Notes: generated from the letters alone by a model not told the origin. A DNA stretch of 41,553 bases from Saccoglossus kowalevskii (GCF_000003605.2 NW_003130866.1:17863-59415), one strand, 5' to 3'; positions 1-11,426 are shown, counted from the first letter of the stretch. Numbers and translations: made by a program.

Positions 1-301
1 CCCAGAATGCACTTGGACTTTTACCGATATTTTACGTAATGATGATTTATTGGCTTCTCTTGTAATGATGTTGGATTATGATCAGTTGGGTATCGGAAAT
101 GGACAAATCTCGCAAAATACTTTCAATTATCTGACAAACGCATAGATCAACTATACATATGTAGATCCCAGTATTCCCCAGCGAAGACAGTGTTGGAAGA
201 GATGCATCACGGCATAAAGTGCGCCACCATCGTTCAGTTTCTGTACAGCGAACAACTGTTCGTCGAGGTAGCACTGATTTCGAAATTCCATAGAGATTGT
301 T
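1..301 (+). other. Possible terminal coding exon(s) of a gene truncated by the left edge
   Basis: Frame 2 is open from the first base to a TAG at 143-145, reading PECTWTFTDILRNDD and onward. A second stretch after an acceptor-like TAG/CAG at about 160-180 is open in more than one frame. One frame reads RHKVRHHRSVSVQRTTVRRG before a stop near 290. Another reads KTVLEEMHHGIKCATIVQF and stops near 360. The phases would also allow the first piece to join the KTVLEEM frame through an intron of about 90 bases, which is short for this window. I recognise no family and cannot choose between the frames. It may be the 3' end of a plus-strand gene, or chance. Confidence 0.2.
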
Positions 302-1910
302 CTGATTGTTGTAAAATATTTAAATTATTGTGTTCCGGAACGTCATATTCGCATTTTAGCTAGCCTAATAACAATCATGTATCGTAATGTACCGTAGTAA
401 TCAGCATTGTTATAGTGATTGTGATATTTACAAGACGTACACTTCTCGATGAGCGTCTTTCGTGGCAATTCCACAACCAATTAGACAATGTCACAGCATT
501 TCTCGATCAGCTCTGGGTAATTTTGTTTACTTTACATTTGTATTATGGTTACATTTGACGTTTTGATATTTTTAATGATGGGTATATATATTTTAATGCA
601 TGCGTGTACACTCACAAACATGCCCCAAAAATAAGAGAATGTAGTATATAGCCTTGACAAAAAATCATTATTTGTTCTTATCTTAATAATGCATTTTTTT
701 CGATCTGTGTAACTTTATGTGGAAATCCTAATGAGATTTAAGGTGGCGCTGCACCTTGATTTATAGGAATTTTAAACAATAAATTACACTACTAACAAAT
801 ACGTTAATTTTGTCATGCTATATACCGTATGAAAGCTTATTTTGCCAGCTTTTCAACAGTATGATGTATTGTTTGTGGTTGCTAACGGTATCGAAAATGG
901 GTTGAAAATGTCCGTTTTGGGTTAAATTGTGTTTAAAACTATTTAACTTCTGAACGCATAGGTTTAACGAATGGAAGTTTGACTTGTTTAAAACATATGT
1001 TCACTAGGATTATACAACAAAAGTTTGTAGTATTTCCACTGAATAGATTTTCCACAATGCCTTGTAAAAGTTTCACGTTTTAAATTTACGCGTAATTAAC
1101 GCTATTGCTGATTGACAATGCGGTTACTTTTTTTCTTCTCGAAACAATAAATCCACACGACGCACTTTGAAGGTACCAGACCGGAACAATTGTTCCCGAA
1201 TATTTCAAAGGAAATGACAAAATAGTCTGGGAGCTAAATAGTTCAGTTCACAACTGACGGTTTTGCAATATTAGAGATGGAAGCTGCAAGATTTTTGTTC
1301 TAAATACACCCGACACCCGCGACTTAGCGAGGGGCCACTGTAAATTTATACTTTCTAATGTATGATACAATTAACGTAAATTATATAGTATGCATATAAA
1401 ACATTACTCTGGAAATCTAAAACATTATTCTTGATGCTCCAATGAAAAAAGCTAGCTACGGTCACGAAATATCATATTCGTAAACAAATAAACAACGTGG
1501 AAATCCAATTATTTTTTAAATAAACACTAACGTAAGCGCATGCGCTGCAAATAACAAATAAGGAAACAATTTCTTACTGGAGCGTCCCCTGTACAAAAAT
1601 TGACAATGGCACTAGCCCAGAATGGACTTCCTGTTCAGCGCATCGTTGACTGTAACAATGTTTACGCCACTTTACGAAAATACGCACACTCGCGAATAAA
1701 TAACGACATAAAAAAATTGCCGAAAATAACATATTAATCAGCAAATGGTTCGTTTCGCTAATTAAAGATAATCGAAAATCTGTAATCAGCGAAACAATAT
1801 TACACGTACAATATTTACAACTGTCGGTGGAAACTTGACCAGCTTTCAGTAGTTTATATAACGACATAAAACATTTGCCGAAAATAACGGAATTTTAATT
1901 AGTAAATAGT
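302..1910. other. AT-rich intergenic DNA, no gene seen
   Basis: I see no exon with matching splice sites, no repeat array and no RNA gene here. The longest open frame, 97 codons on the minus strand at 1574-1867, has random-looking cysteine- and aromatic-rich composition and no splice context. Confidence 0.6.
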
Positions 1911-2080
1911 TTGGAAGACAGAGCGTTTGTGTCAGGTCGCAAAGCACCTTTGCTACCACTTTGGCGAACAAGTCGCAAAATGCCTTTTCTCAGGTCGCAA
2001 AGCACCTTTGCAACCACTTTGGCGAGTCGCAACTGCGGTCGCAAACGCTGTTTTGAGACACCCATACATAAATGGAGTTT
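1911..2080 (+). repeat. Dispersed hairpin-rich repeat, copy 1
   Basis: This segment recurs in inverted orientation at 25986-26222 and in the same orientation at 27618-27735. The match runs to a common right end (tttgagacacccatacat). Copies 1 and 2 also share a left end (acagagcgtt followed by gtgtca). The word GTCGCAAA or its complement recurs several times and forms short hairpins, for example GGTCGCAAAG/CTTTGCAACC around a three-base loop at 1993-2015. Copy 1 also carries an internal duplication of the caggtcgcaaagcacctttg block. It looks like a short non-autonomous element (MITE-like); no coding capacity is apparent. Confidence 0.7.
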
Positions 2081-2300
2081 GACAACGTTTTAGGATAGTA
2101 GGAATAGACGCAAATAGGTCTTTAATAAAAGTATAACAGCACACACAATGTAAATGAAGAATATATCGTATTAATTTCAAAATACAGGATACGTGCTACT
2201 TTGTTGAGCGTGAAATTATCTATAAAACGTATTATTTTGGATAATCCTGCATGTGTTTTCGATCAATCCGAGACAATCATAATGTAACATTACTGACACA

Positions 2301-2322
2301 CAAATCAAATCAAATCAAATAC
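2301..2322. repeat. (CAAAT)n microsatellite
   Basis: Four uninterrupted CAAAT units lie in otherwise featureless AT-rich DNA between the dispersed repeat and the last exon of the unknown minus-strand gene. Confidence 0.8.
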
Positions 2323-2590
2323 ACTTTTGTTCTAGATATTTTGCTGATCTTAAAAATTACTTGACTATAGTTTAATTTCAGACAAATAAACGCTGTATGT
2401 ATACATATGTATGTGGCATTTCCTGTATAAATCAAAAGGACATTTATAGTCAACGGGAAAAACACAATGTATATTTTATCACGAATAGCAAACATATTAA
2501 CATATCTTCTCCTTTATGAAACTTGTATATACGATAGTATCATCTATTCTACTATTATCACAGAATCTATTCAACAATAGGCCAATCCGA

Positions 2591-4088
2591 TTAAATCATA
2601 CGCAGGTCCAGGTCTCCGGTACTCGTCACGGTCGTCGGTGTTACAAGAAGACTATCGCCTAGTGTGAGACGACCGTCGAATGTGCAACGTACAACGGCGA
2701 CTGGAATTAAACACTACAAAAGCTACTGCATACATGGATCTTCTCATACATATACTCACAATGGAACTGAAATAAACAATATATTATACCAATAATAAAG
2801 ACACATGCAACAATAGTGATGATGCCACTATCTTCTCGTAACAGTCGTATTAATACTATCAACTAAACTACAGTGTCAGTTATTTCATAATTAGAAATGA
2901 TACATAAATAAATCAATTATACACGCCCATCAATTTATATATGAAATAATAATCACTACATAAATATGACTACAGAAATTACAACATTCATCACCAAAAT
3001 CATATTATAGTTTAATTTTAGTGTGCTTGTATATGTTATGCATTGCGCAAATATTATTCTGACATGATGAAAACACAAAGTTCCGTATCATCTATAAATC
3101 GACTTGCCTATCTTTTAACTAATACTTAATTCATTCAAAATTAGTGTAACTGAAATAAAGTTTGTACATAGAACGCCACCGGTCGTTGGGCACCTCTGCA
3201 TCTATATTGACAGCAAACTACATGATATATCGTAATGGGTATGCTTACAGAAGAGACCAGTATCTCTAGTTGAGTATTCCAGCAACGAAGGCATCGATTG
3301 TAGATCTATTCCATTACTTTCGCTATTATCTTGGGTATCTAAATGGTCGTTATCGCTGCTAGAATCGCCATCACCTTTAGATTGAAGTTATGGTATATGA
3401 AAATACTCAGTCATGTGAGGTTATCCGTAAGACTACTGAGAAAGAACTATGTGTAAAACTAAACCATCAGACTCCATTAATATTTGTATTACCTTCTTCT
3501 GTTTGCAATTTCTTCTTGATTTCAGCAATCAATAATTTCATCTCATCACTACTATGATTACCCTCCGCCAGGATCGTATCCATGGTTTCAAGGAGTTCTT
3601 GGCGATAGCTAGCGCATCCACCTTCTTCATTCCATCGAATGTCGGGATTAAACATATAAAAAAAAAATTAAAAAAAACATTCCATGACTCACCGTTGGAC
3701 AGTATAACTGTTATAACTTAAACGGAGTGATACTGACCTCCATTCCCGGCATCTGTCATTGTGTTACGTATTTTATCAGCCGCATTAATTAACCCATTGA
3801 TCGTCCTAAGTCCATAGACCAGCTCCGCATTAGCGTCAGTTTCTTCGGTTGCCTGACGTGATGTCATGCCATTCACTATGAACCTCAAAACTACGTCACT
3901 GATACTCTCATCCAGGATATTTCTTTCATCATTCACCTTTTCATCATTCCAAGTCTGTGTGGCGTCGATAGCTAAGTCTTCCATTTCTTTGATGACGTCA
4001 CTATTGATAGTTGTAATTGACGTGGACTCAAGTATTAATTCTGCAAAGATGTCATTTGTACAGTCAGTAATTATGTCTGTTTGTTCTA
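2591..4088 (-). CDS. Spliced gene of unknown family, four exons
   Basis: Four minus-strand exons chain with matching phases. Exon A runs from 3984 (first Met), or possibly from a splice acceptor at 4088, down to 3738. Exon B is 3624 (or 3621) to 3493, exon C 3374-3249 and exon D 2700-2591, ending in TAA. Donors are GTCAGT, GTAATA and GTAAGC. All three introns are phase 1, and counting from Met 3984 gives exactly 204 residues plus stop. The protein is acidic and probably helical at first (DVVLRFIVNGMTSRQATEET in exon A). A Lys/Glu helix follows in exon B (DEMKLLIAEIKKKLQTEE), then an Asp/Ser-rich linker in exon C and a Thr/Val-rich tail (RLTLGDSLLVTPTTVTS). I see no transmembrane helix or known domain. 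If 4088 is an acceptor, the frame extends by 35 residues and further 5' exons lie upstream. The phase agreement makes a real gene likely; the function is unknown. Confidence 0.55.
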
Positions 4089-4460
4089 CTGTTCACCATA
4101 AATCAAAGTATTGTTTCTCTTACTTGAGAATATTCCAAAAGAAAATCATTTACATTTGGATGGAACACTTTACTTCGTATTTATTTATTTAAGTGTGGTA
4201 GTCGTAGCGCCGCGTCGTGTTCGATATGCCGCAGTGGGACTCATAACAACGCCCACAAGGCAAGAAAAATTCATTGTTTGTTTACGTGAAATGCGAACAC
4301 GCGCTGCGCGACGACCACCGCCCTTTAAGTTAGCATCGTTAATATGCAATTCACCAGCTATTGTCGTTAACTGGCCCACACCACAGCAAATTGGTCCATG
4401 ATAGGGAACGATAACGAAATCCTTCCAATCTATGAGTCTGCGACGCTACTCTCAAGCACA
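4089..4460. other. CpG-richer stretch upstream of the unknown gene
   Basis: Between about 4197 and 4330 the sequence becomes noticeably richer in CpG (cgccgcgtcgtg, acgcgctgcgcgacgacc) than its surroundings. That would suit a promoter or first exon of the minus-strand gene that follows. I cannot define a transcription start or a spliced first exon. Confidence 0.3.
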
Positions 4461-4551
4461 GTCTCTCTAAATATAGTCCCTCTAAATATATTCCCTCTAA
4501 ATATAGTCCACTCAAAATATAGTCCCTCTAAATATATTCCCTCTATCCACG
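4461..4551. repeat. 15-16 bp minisatellite (cctctaaatatagtc)
   Basis: About six imperfect tandem units alternate between cctctaaatatagtc and cctctaaatatattc. A partial unit (atagaggga) recurs in inverse orientation shortly afterwards near 4575. Non-coding. Confidence 0.8.
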
Positions 4552-5285
4552 GTTCTAGTAACCATGATCTATTTATAGAGGGATCGTGTCCCAAGATTGT
4601 GCTTTATTCTGCTTGAACAGCCGACCAGAGATTAGCTTGTTTGTTGACAGTGTTTTTATCGTCATATCAAATTCTGTCCAGACTTAGACAACCAACCCGA
4701 TGATTGGCTGTCTGAGGTCCTGGCTACCCCTAAAGTTGCTCGCCAGTTTCATCATCATTATTGGCAGATTGTAATTAGTGGTTTCTACTAGTATACAGCC
4801 TCCATGTAAACAATGGTCAAAATGTATGGTTGAACATAATGTTGACATACTATCGACACACCAAACCCATTCTGTTCATTTTTATAAATATAAATGCCAA
4901 TGGCAGTAGACTCCAGCCTAGTCAATGAGCGCAGTGTGTATTGACGTCATTTAAAACATTCTATCGACCAATACAAACCTCTCGTTCCAGTTTGAAATGA
5001 AACATAATATAAATTGTTTTGATAGCATAAGCTGATTTGCATTATAAATTGATCAGTATTTATATACTTAACTACTCAGTCAGATCAATATTATACGCAG
5101 CTAGAAAGCGGGAATTCCCCTGCAATATATTTGGAAAATTCTCGATGTACACATGCTCACTTTTCCCGTTATTTTCAGTAAATAAATAATACCGTTAAAT
5201 ATGATTGAGTCTTAACTTGAAAATATGCACAGTAAATATACAGTATTGCACGCGGTATGTTCGATCATTGCCGTGACGGCCCGGC
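4552..5285. other. Intergenic DNA with a kappaB-like palindrome
   Basis: I see no coding exon. GGGAATTCCC at 5110-5119 matches the kappaB consensus GGGRNWYYCC, and tgacgtca (CRE-like) occurs near 4943. Whether either works as a regulatory site cannot be told from sequence. Confidence 0.35.
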
Positions 5286-5348
5286 GTGACGGACGCTCTC
5301 AGAACAATACGTATGTATATTACCCGCCACATACCTGGTACAATGCAG

Positions 5349-5423
5349 TTATCAATAGCAGAAACCGGTTTAGTTGAAGACATAACAAATATATTGCTGA
5401 AACCAGACGAAACTGAAAACGAT
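5349..5423 (+). other. Exon-like segment, unknown
   Basis: A 75-base open segment lies between an acceptor-like gcag and a strong donor (GTACGT at 5424). It reads LSIAETGLVEDITNILL and on to KPDETEND. The same frame stays open upstream as far as 5286, with plausible composition. I cannot link it to another exon, and it is not part of OPA3. It may be an orphan exon, a pseudogene scrap or chance. Confidence 0.2.
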
Positions 5424-6115
5424 GTACGTGCGTTCTCATATCAGTTTATATATGGCCAATACAAACGCTTACATCATGTTTTGTACATCGCACGCGTATA
5501 ACACGCACTCACCTTTAGAAATTTCTACTGGTTTGCTCATTTGCGTTTGGGAATTCCCCTTGTAATCCGGAATGTTGACTCAGCGGGTGGAAACTAAAAC
5601 TCAGTATTCATTTTATCAAGAATTTAGATTTCATATGATTGGGGCATATAAAGGTATGATATGCGATGAAGATCCCATGCGAAATGAAACTAAAGTCGTG
5701 CAAATTGCAAATTTGCTTATTATATATAATCTCACGATATTTTCTCTTAGGTTGACGTCATCAGACACGAACGATTTCCGCCAGAGTTCTGATTGATGCC
5801 AGTGAATCGGTAATAATCACGAGCCTTTTCACTCGCGACATTAGCTTCATGGCTGTGAAAATGACGACAATCATTTAAATGAAAGTAAACACGTCCTGTA
5901 TGTGTGTTCTCAGTTTAGCCAAATACGGTTAGCACAAGTCGCTTGCATCATGTTTTGTACACGCGTAGATCACGCAATCGACTTGAAAATTTCCACTGGT
6001 TTGCTCATTTACGTTATTTGTATTCCAGTGTATTGCGTAGGTGTATAGAAATTGAAACTCAGTATTGAATTGCAATAAAGGTTTATATTCATGATTGGGG
6101 CAAATCTCAAGAGTT
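5423..6115. repeat. Diverged direct duplication (5423-5663 and 5895-6115)
   Basis: Two segments of about 220-240 bases, roughly 470 bases apart, share ordered blocks. These are atcatgttttgtaca, tactggtttgctcatt (tccactggtttgctcatt in copy 2), aaactcagtatt and atgattggggca. The left copy contains a second kappaB-like palindrome GGGAATTCCC at 5549-5558, which the right copy lacks. A CRE-like ttgacgtcatc lies between the copies near 5754. Neither copy has an intact long frame. Confidence 0.65.
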
Positions 6116-6314
6116 CGCCATCCCCAACCATTTTGTCATCTTATAAAACCTTGGTTGTATTATATACAATACTGGGAGGTAGCTCAAGACGCCGCAGGCA
6201 TTTTTAATATATTCACGTTCTCGGCAACAAAACACAATGTCAGATTCGAAACGCTGAGAAACTAGAAAAAAAAATACACGACTGCCGATTATAACAGCGC
6301 CACCTACGGTTCAC

Positions 6315-6358
6315 GGGTCATTCAAGGTCGACTTCAGTTAGGGGTCATACATAGGTCA
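6315..6358 (+). promoter_or_regulatory. Cluster of nuclear-receptor half-sites just upstream of OPA3
   Basis: GGGTCA (6315-6320) and AGGTCG (6325-6330) are direct repeats with 4-base spacing. The second is embedded in TCAAGGTCG, one base from the ERR-type extended half-site TCAAGGTCA. GGGTCA (6342-6347) and AGGTCA (6353-6358) form a DR5. The cluster ends 10 bases before the OPA3 start codon, so it lies in the proximal promoter or 5' UTR. The motifs are seen directly; regulatory function is inferred. Confidence 0.5.
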
Positions 6359-6368
6359 AACAGACAAA

Positions 6369-8807
6369 ATGGTTGTGGGTGCCTTTCCTCTCGCGAAATT
6401 GGCTTCACTGGCCGTTCGCCAAATTAGTAAGCCTATCGCCAATTATTTAAAACGTGCAGCGAAATCAAGCGAATTATTCAGACGGAGGATATGTATGCCA
6501 CCAGCACAGAGTAAGTACATCATACTACATGGACGATGTGTTGGCGCACATGTGCACAGCACTTTAAGTGCGACGTGTCGTAAATAACATAATAAATGGT
6601 ATCACTGTTTCAACCAAATCAATTGGATAGTGTGTACTTTGGAGTAAATAAGATTGGTTAGAATTGCTCAGTAATACATATATTCATAGTTAAATCTTGA
6701 ATGATTATTCAGGTCAAAGGTCAAACCATAGATCTTAAGATCTTTTTTACGGTGTATGGTTAAACATTTTATATAAATATTTGTAAAACTGTTACCCTGT
6801 GTTATTTTCAAATCATCAGAAGTTTCCATTGGTTAGAGAAGACGTTCAGTATTACCCATAAGACCTTGCAGATCCCATTAAATATATTCAATACTGCAGT
6901 CAAATCACAGTCCCTCTGTTAGGGTCAAATGTTGCAAGAATCCTCTGGTAGTTTCGCAATAAACGTTTAGCAGAGCAATTGTCCCGTGGGGTCAAAGACC
7001 ACACAAGCAGTTGTGGATTTCTAAACTGTATTATCAGGGATTGGTCAGTTACTTCGGCGTGGGGGGGGGGTCAGCAGATTCCATTTTGCCAGCTGTAAAT
7101 CTCAGTTGACCCACCCCCTATCAAATAAAAAAGTGGGTGACCCAACCCATCATTATATTTTAAAACATGCTGCGCTGCTCCTGAAAAATCAAAGAAACAG
7201 TTTGGGCTCTGACATGATTACAAAATGTATTATATGTGCAGTGAAAATATCATGGAAATCTATGCTGCTAAACATAGTAAATAAAAGCAAAGCTGTGGAG
7301 TACTCACTTGATAAACACCCTCAGTATAAGATAGGAAAAGAAAGTTTGAATCTAGGGGGTTTGAACTCTTTGAAAACTAATTTGGATTTAAAATATCTTT
7401 CATATCTTATATACCAGGAATGCTTTACACCCGAAGCACAGTCTGTGCTAATGAAAACAAAGGAAATTTTGATTTTTGCTTAAATTTGTATTGGATTTTG
7501 GTATTTTACAGAGCAAAATATGCATATTTGAAAGTTAAAAAAAAAATATTTATTTATTTTTTCATCGTTTATTTTAATTTATATATCAGCATAATTGGAT
7601 TAATCCAGTAAATATCTTATACAATGGTGACTTCAGACTTTAAATAAAATAATCTGATATCAGCAGCGCATGGACTTGGGATGTGTTTAAAACTTAACAG
7701 TATAATTGGGGTTCAAGCCGCATTGCATAATCTGTTAGTTATTTGGCAACTTTAACCTCAAAATATTTAGACTATAACTTTTTTTTCATCAACAAATTTA
7801 TAGGCAATAGTTATTATTGAGAACACATTTGTGAGATTTACTTTTTTATATCTTTTGTTCTGAAATAAATTTTTAAAAATATATGCATGAGCGCGTGTGT
7901 AAATTCTGGAAAACATGGTGGACCCCCCTATTGGAAGTAACTGTCCGAACCCCTATCAATGTATTAACAGTTAGTATTTTACACCATCAAATAAAAATAT
8001 CTAAGAAAGGCAATACATTCATTTGCCTGTCTGCTTGGGAGTGTCTACCAAGTTCTTGTGTTCCAAGTTTCTATATTGTAATCAAATATAATATAATCAC
8101 AAATTCTGTTATATTAAGATCCTGTGCCAAGATACTAAGATTCTGTGTGGTAGCATGGAACCATAATCATATGTGGCATCAATATACCCTGAAACTGAAA
8201 TGCTGTTAGGTGCCATTATACAAATATCATGGTCTCCTTCCAGGTAATAACGATGTGAATGTGCTACATGGTGTGATCTTCCTAATTGCCAAACTGTCAT
8301 TTTAGTTTATTTTTTATTTTCATTTTTCTTTCTAACTTCACATCTAATGTTGTTTTAGTTTACCACTGGAGTGAAGTCAATGTCAAGATGAGACTGTTGG
8401 GATTTGGAAAGGTAAAGGAAGTGAAGCCACTCTCAGAAGCAGCTGCTGTGGAACTGGGTGCTGAGATACTAGGAGAAAGTTTTATATTCACTGTGGGCGT
8501 GGGTGTTCTTGTAGCCGAGTTTTGGAGACAGTCTCGTAATGAACAACACAAAGAAGACACGCAAAATGATTCTATCAAAGAACTTCAAATGAAAGTTGAA
8601 GAGATGGGTTTTATTGTAGAGCAGCAAGATGCTAAAATACGGGAACTTAATCGCAGAATTGCGTTTGTTGATCATTCAAAATCATACTGGACAAAGGTTC
8701 CTGCTTCAAAACAAGAGGAAAAAACAGCTGCAGATGTATCAAAAGAAACTAAAGAGATTTCTAATACAACTACTCAAAATAAAGATAGAAAGAAAGGGTG
8801 GTGGTGA
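6369..8807 (+). CDS. OPA3: OPA3, mitochondrial outer-membrane/optic atrophy 3 family protein
   Basis: Exon 1 is 6369-6510 (47 codons plus one base, donor GTAAGT). Exon 2 is 8359-8807 (acceptor TGTTTTAG). Together they encode 196 aa, close to the roughly 180 of vertebrate OPA3. The N-terminus [20 protein letters not shown] is the family signature and a mitochondrial targeting-like amphipathic stretch. The intron splits the conserved PPAQ(L/I)YHW motif. [18 protein letters not shown] and [13 protein letters not shown] follow at about residues 57-87. A hydrophobic segment spans about residues 88-103 ([16 protein letters not shown]). A charged coiled coil follows at about 105-150, and the tail is Lys-rich and low complexity. 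OPA3 proteins act at mitochondrial membranes and affect mitochondrial shape; human mutations cause optic atrophy and 3-methylglutaconic aciduria. The 1848-base intron holds no other convincing gene. Confidence 0.95.
6711..6723 (+). promoter_or_regulatory. Perfect DR1 nuclear-receptor element in OPA3 intron 1
   Basis: AGGTCA-A-AGGTCA is an exact direct repeat with one-base spacing, the class bound by RXR heterodimers with PPAR, and by HNF4 and COUP-TF. It lies 200 bases past OPA3 exon 1. Further GGGTCA half-sites occur at 6922-6927 and 6988-6993. The motif is observed; its use is inferred. Confidence 0.45.
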
Positions 8808-9640
8808 AATTTAAAAAACAAAACTTTCTGTGTTTATGAATTGTTCTCTACAATTACAGTAATCTTATGCTATATGCCACGAAAAGGATTGGAGAATTGA
8901 ATGTCTTGAATGCAGTCTTGTTTGGTCTTTGTAATTGTTAAAAGTCTGACAATTATTTGCTAGTCTGTTCCATCATTGGTAATCCACCAGATATGAAATG
9001 TGAGACATTTGTCTCATAAATCTTTGAATGCATGTTAGAATTTTAACACCCATTGAGAAGACTGGGTGTCTTGAGAGGTCACCTATTTTCATCGCCAGGT
9101 TTGATCAAATTGCTTTAGTGAATAAGGATAGTATTGGGAATATCTGTATTTGTTGAAGGACACCAAGACAAACTTCTTGGACATCAAGGTGATGTCTCAA
9201 TGAAGTTGTAGCAAATTATGGCATGGTTTGAATGTGACATGTTATGATACAGGAGCAGGAGTTTAGTTTCTGTACACAGGGTGTGATACTTATGGGCATT
9301 GCAATGCATAGACTGAAAACATGATTTGTATACAGTTTGTACTGTCTACTGCCCTCTATAATTAAAAACTTTATACGTAATGAGAATATCCATCTGAGTA
9401 GATGCATGATTTAAGACATTGTCAGTATCAGTGGTATACTCGTAATGACTAAATCATGTATTAAATGAAAATTACTTTAATATAACTATTATAATCCTCA
9501 ATTAACAAATAATTGCATTAATATAAATATTTAATTTTTACACAAATTATGTGATTTTTGATCAATAATTGTGTTCATAATTGTATACATGTAATACCAA
9601 TAATATGTGAAATAAATGTTATGCAAGTAAAATTGTTTGA
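8808..9640 (+). other. OPA3 3' UTR with candidate poly(A) signal
   Basis: This AT-rich sequence after the OPA3 stop contains no other exon. The AATAAA at 9611-9616, in an AT-rich setting, is a reasonable cleavage signal. Minus-strand frames here (for example 9216-9407) look random. Confidence 0.5.
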
Positions 9641-9914
9641 TGTTTATGGCAAATATTCCAATGCTGTTAATGACACTGCATTAGCCTAAATATGTATACA
9701 AAATATTGAAAAATAATAACCAGGGACGATTGATGTGACAATTATTCGCCAAGATGCAGTCATTAAACCCTCATCAGCTAACAATTATCAAATTCAAAAA
9801 CTCACTTTAATGTGGTTATCTCTTGTAATAATGCCACTTTTTATCACATCCAAAAAGCTGGAAGTTGTACATCTAAGTGCATGAGTGGATGTGTATTTGC
9901 ATCGGTTATCATTA

Positions 9915-10144
9915 TCAAATGTTCTCCTATCAATATCAAATGTTATCCTATCAATATCAAATGTTCTCCTATCAATATCAAATGTTCCCCTATCAATATC
10001 AAATGTTATCCTATCAATATCAAATGTTCTCCTATCAATGTCAAATGTTCTATCAATATCAAATGTTATCCTATCAATATGAAATGTTATCCTATCAATA
10101 TCAAATGTTATCCTATCAATATCAAATGTTATCCTATCAATATC
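9915..10144. repeat. 21-bp minisatellite, about 11 units
   Basis: Units of the form tcaaatgtt(c/a)tcctatcaata repeat head to tail, with tc/ta variants at one position and one 18-base unit near 10042-10060. Because 21 is divisible by 3, all three plus frames stay open and give heptad-like peptides such as NIKCSPI. This is an array artefact, not a gene. It lies just downstream of OPA3. Confidence 0.95.
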
Positions 10145-10150
10145 TCTTTA

Positions 10151-11189
10151 AAATAAACTTTCAATCATTATTATGAATTAGCTAGTATCATTGCATTTCA
10201 GTAAATATCCTGCCTGAAATTTCTACATTACTGCCACATAAATTGTTTTTCCCCCTGTATAAACAATTTATCAATCCTTATAACGTCGTATTTCACACTG
10301 GTGGCCACAACTGTGAATGATATGTACTATATTCATGTGATAAAATATTACTTTCAGAGCGAGTTTCATCACTGAATATCCAAGAGGCAAGGGGTGATAT
10401 TATCCTAGTAATGCATCTGATACACACTCTCAGTTATGTATTCAGTTTTCCATTTTACTCTCCAGCAGTGTACACAACACACTCACTACCATAATTAGTA
10501 TTGAAGTCAACATGTAGATGATGCTAATGTGAGATTGTTTTTTTCCCCTTTACCCCGACAAAATATTCTACTTGATAAAAATCTTTAAAAAAATAACCAA
10601 TTTCGGGGATTTTTCTAGAAAAACAAGGAGCACACACAGGTGATAGACCTGGAAACTCCATATTGGAAGGTTTCTGTGCCATTTTAATGGTGTATCTATT
10701 GCCATTGAAATATTGTTAGTGATTTTAGTGTCCAGACACATTGTCAGCTTGTGTTGCAGGGAAGTTTTCATGGAGAAAAATATATTAGTGCACGGCTCAA
10801 GAAATATATTTATGAATTAGAGTTCAATCGGCAATTCGATAAGAGGGCACCAGCCGTGAGTATCAGGGCGATGCGCCCGTTTAGAAAAAAATCTAAATTT
10901 ATTTTAGATTGGTACAGCATATGCAATTCCGTATTTTAAGCTTTCATATAATGGATAGGTTGTTGTATATTAACATGCTCATATGTAGTAACTTTCAGTG
11001 AATGTCTGATTCAGGTCAATTTTTAACTAGTTTTCCCCTCTCTTGCTGTTTCATTAGCAATTTGAATGGTTCCTTAATAAAATTAGCGGAGGCATACTGA
11101 TTTGTGCATTATTACTGTTCTGAACAAAGCAGGAATATTGGCAGCTAAGTTTGCTTAGAGCACTTGGAGATCATTACGTGATTTAAACA
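10151..11189. other. Intergenic DNA between OPA3 and the DIRS element
   Basis: This is mostly featureless. An exon-like segment at 10760-10855 (plus) lies between an acceptor (gtgttgcag) and a consensus donor (GTGAGT). It is open for 32 codons in phase 0 (SFHGEKYISARLKKYIYELE and on) but has no partner exon that I can find. The remaining frames look random. Confidence 0.35.
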
Positions 11190-11426
11190 AATTTAGGCAG
11201 ATGGTTCTTCGAACCCGCCTATTCACATAGTTCATACCCACCATAGACTTCGATCAGTCAAAATGACTATTTTGAACTGTAGGCATTAATTAGCGATTCT
11301 GCCGGTGACGGAGAGATCTAGGTCAGGCAAAGCCCCATGACCCCAAGATTCTCTTTCCCTTGCATCACTAACCACGTGACCGAGCCCATATGGCGGCGCC
11401 ATAGATGGCTGTACAATCACTCTGGT
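11190..11426 (+). repeat. DIRS inverted terminal repeat (element 3' end)
   Basis: From ttcacatagttcat (11222) to gctgtacaatcactctg (11426) this matches the reverse complement of 17925-18131 at high identity. Shared blocks include cagtcaaaatgactatttt, tgccggtgac and ccccaagattctctttccc. The outer 32 bases (11190-11221), with the hairpin GGTTCTTCGAACC, are an extension absent from the other terminus, as described for DIRS elements. Confidence 0.9.

Noticed and set aside
1574-1867. 97-codon minus-strand open frame
   Set aside because: Composition looks random, there is no splice context, and no family is recognisable.
7106-7483. 125-codon plus-strand open frame inside the OPA3 intron
   Set aside because: It lies in intronic AT-rich DNA and its translation shows no domain or conserved motif; probably chance.
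9812-10176. Three overlapping plus-strand open frames of 65-114 codons
   Set aside because: They exist only because the 21-bp repeat unit is a multiple of three.
11203-11216. GGTTCTTCGAACC as a tRNA B-box
   Set aside because: No A-box or acceptor stem fits; it is a hairpin in the outer end of the DIRS element and recurs in its ICR.
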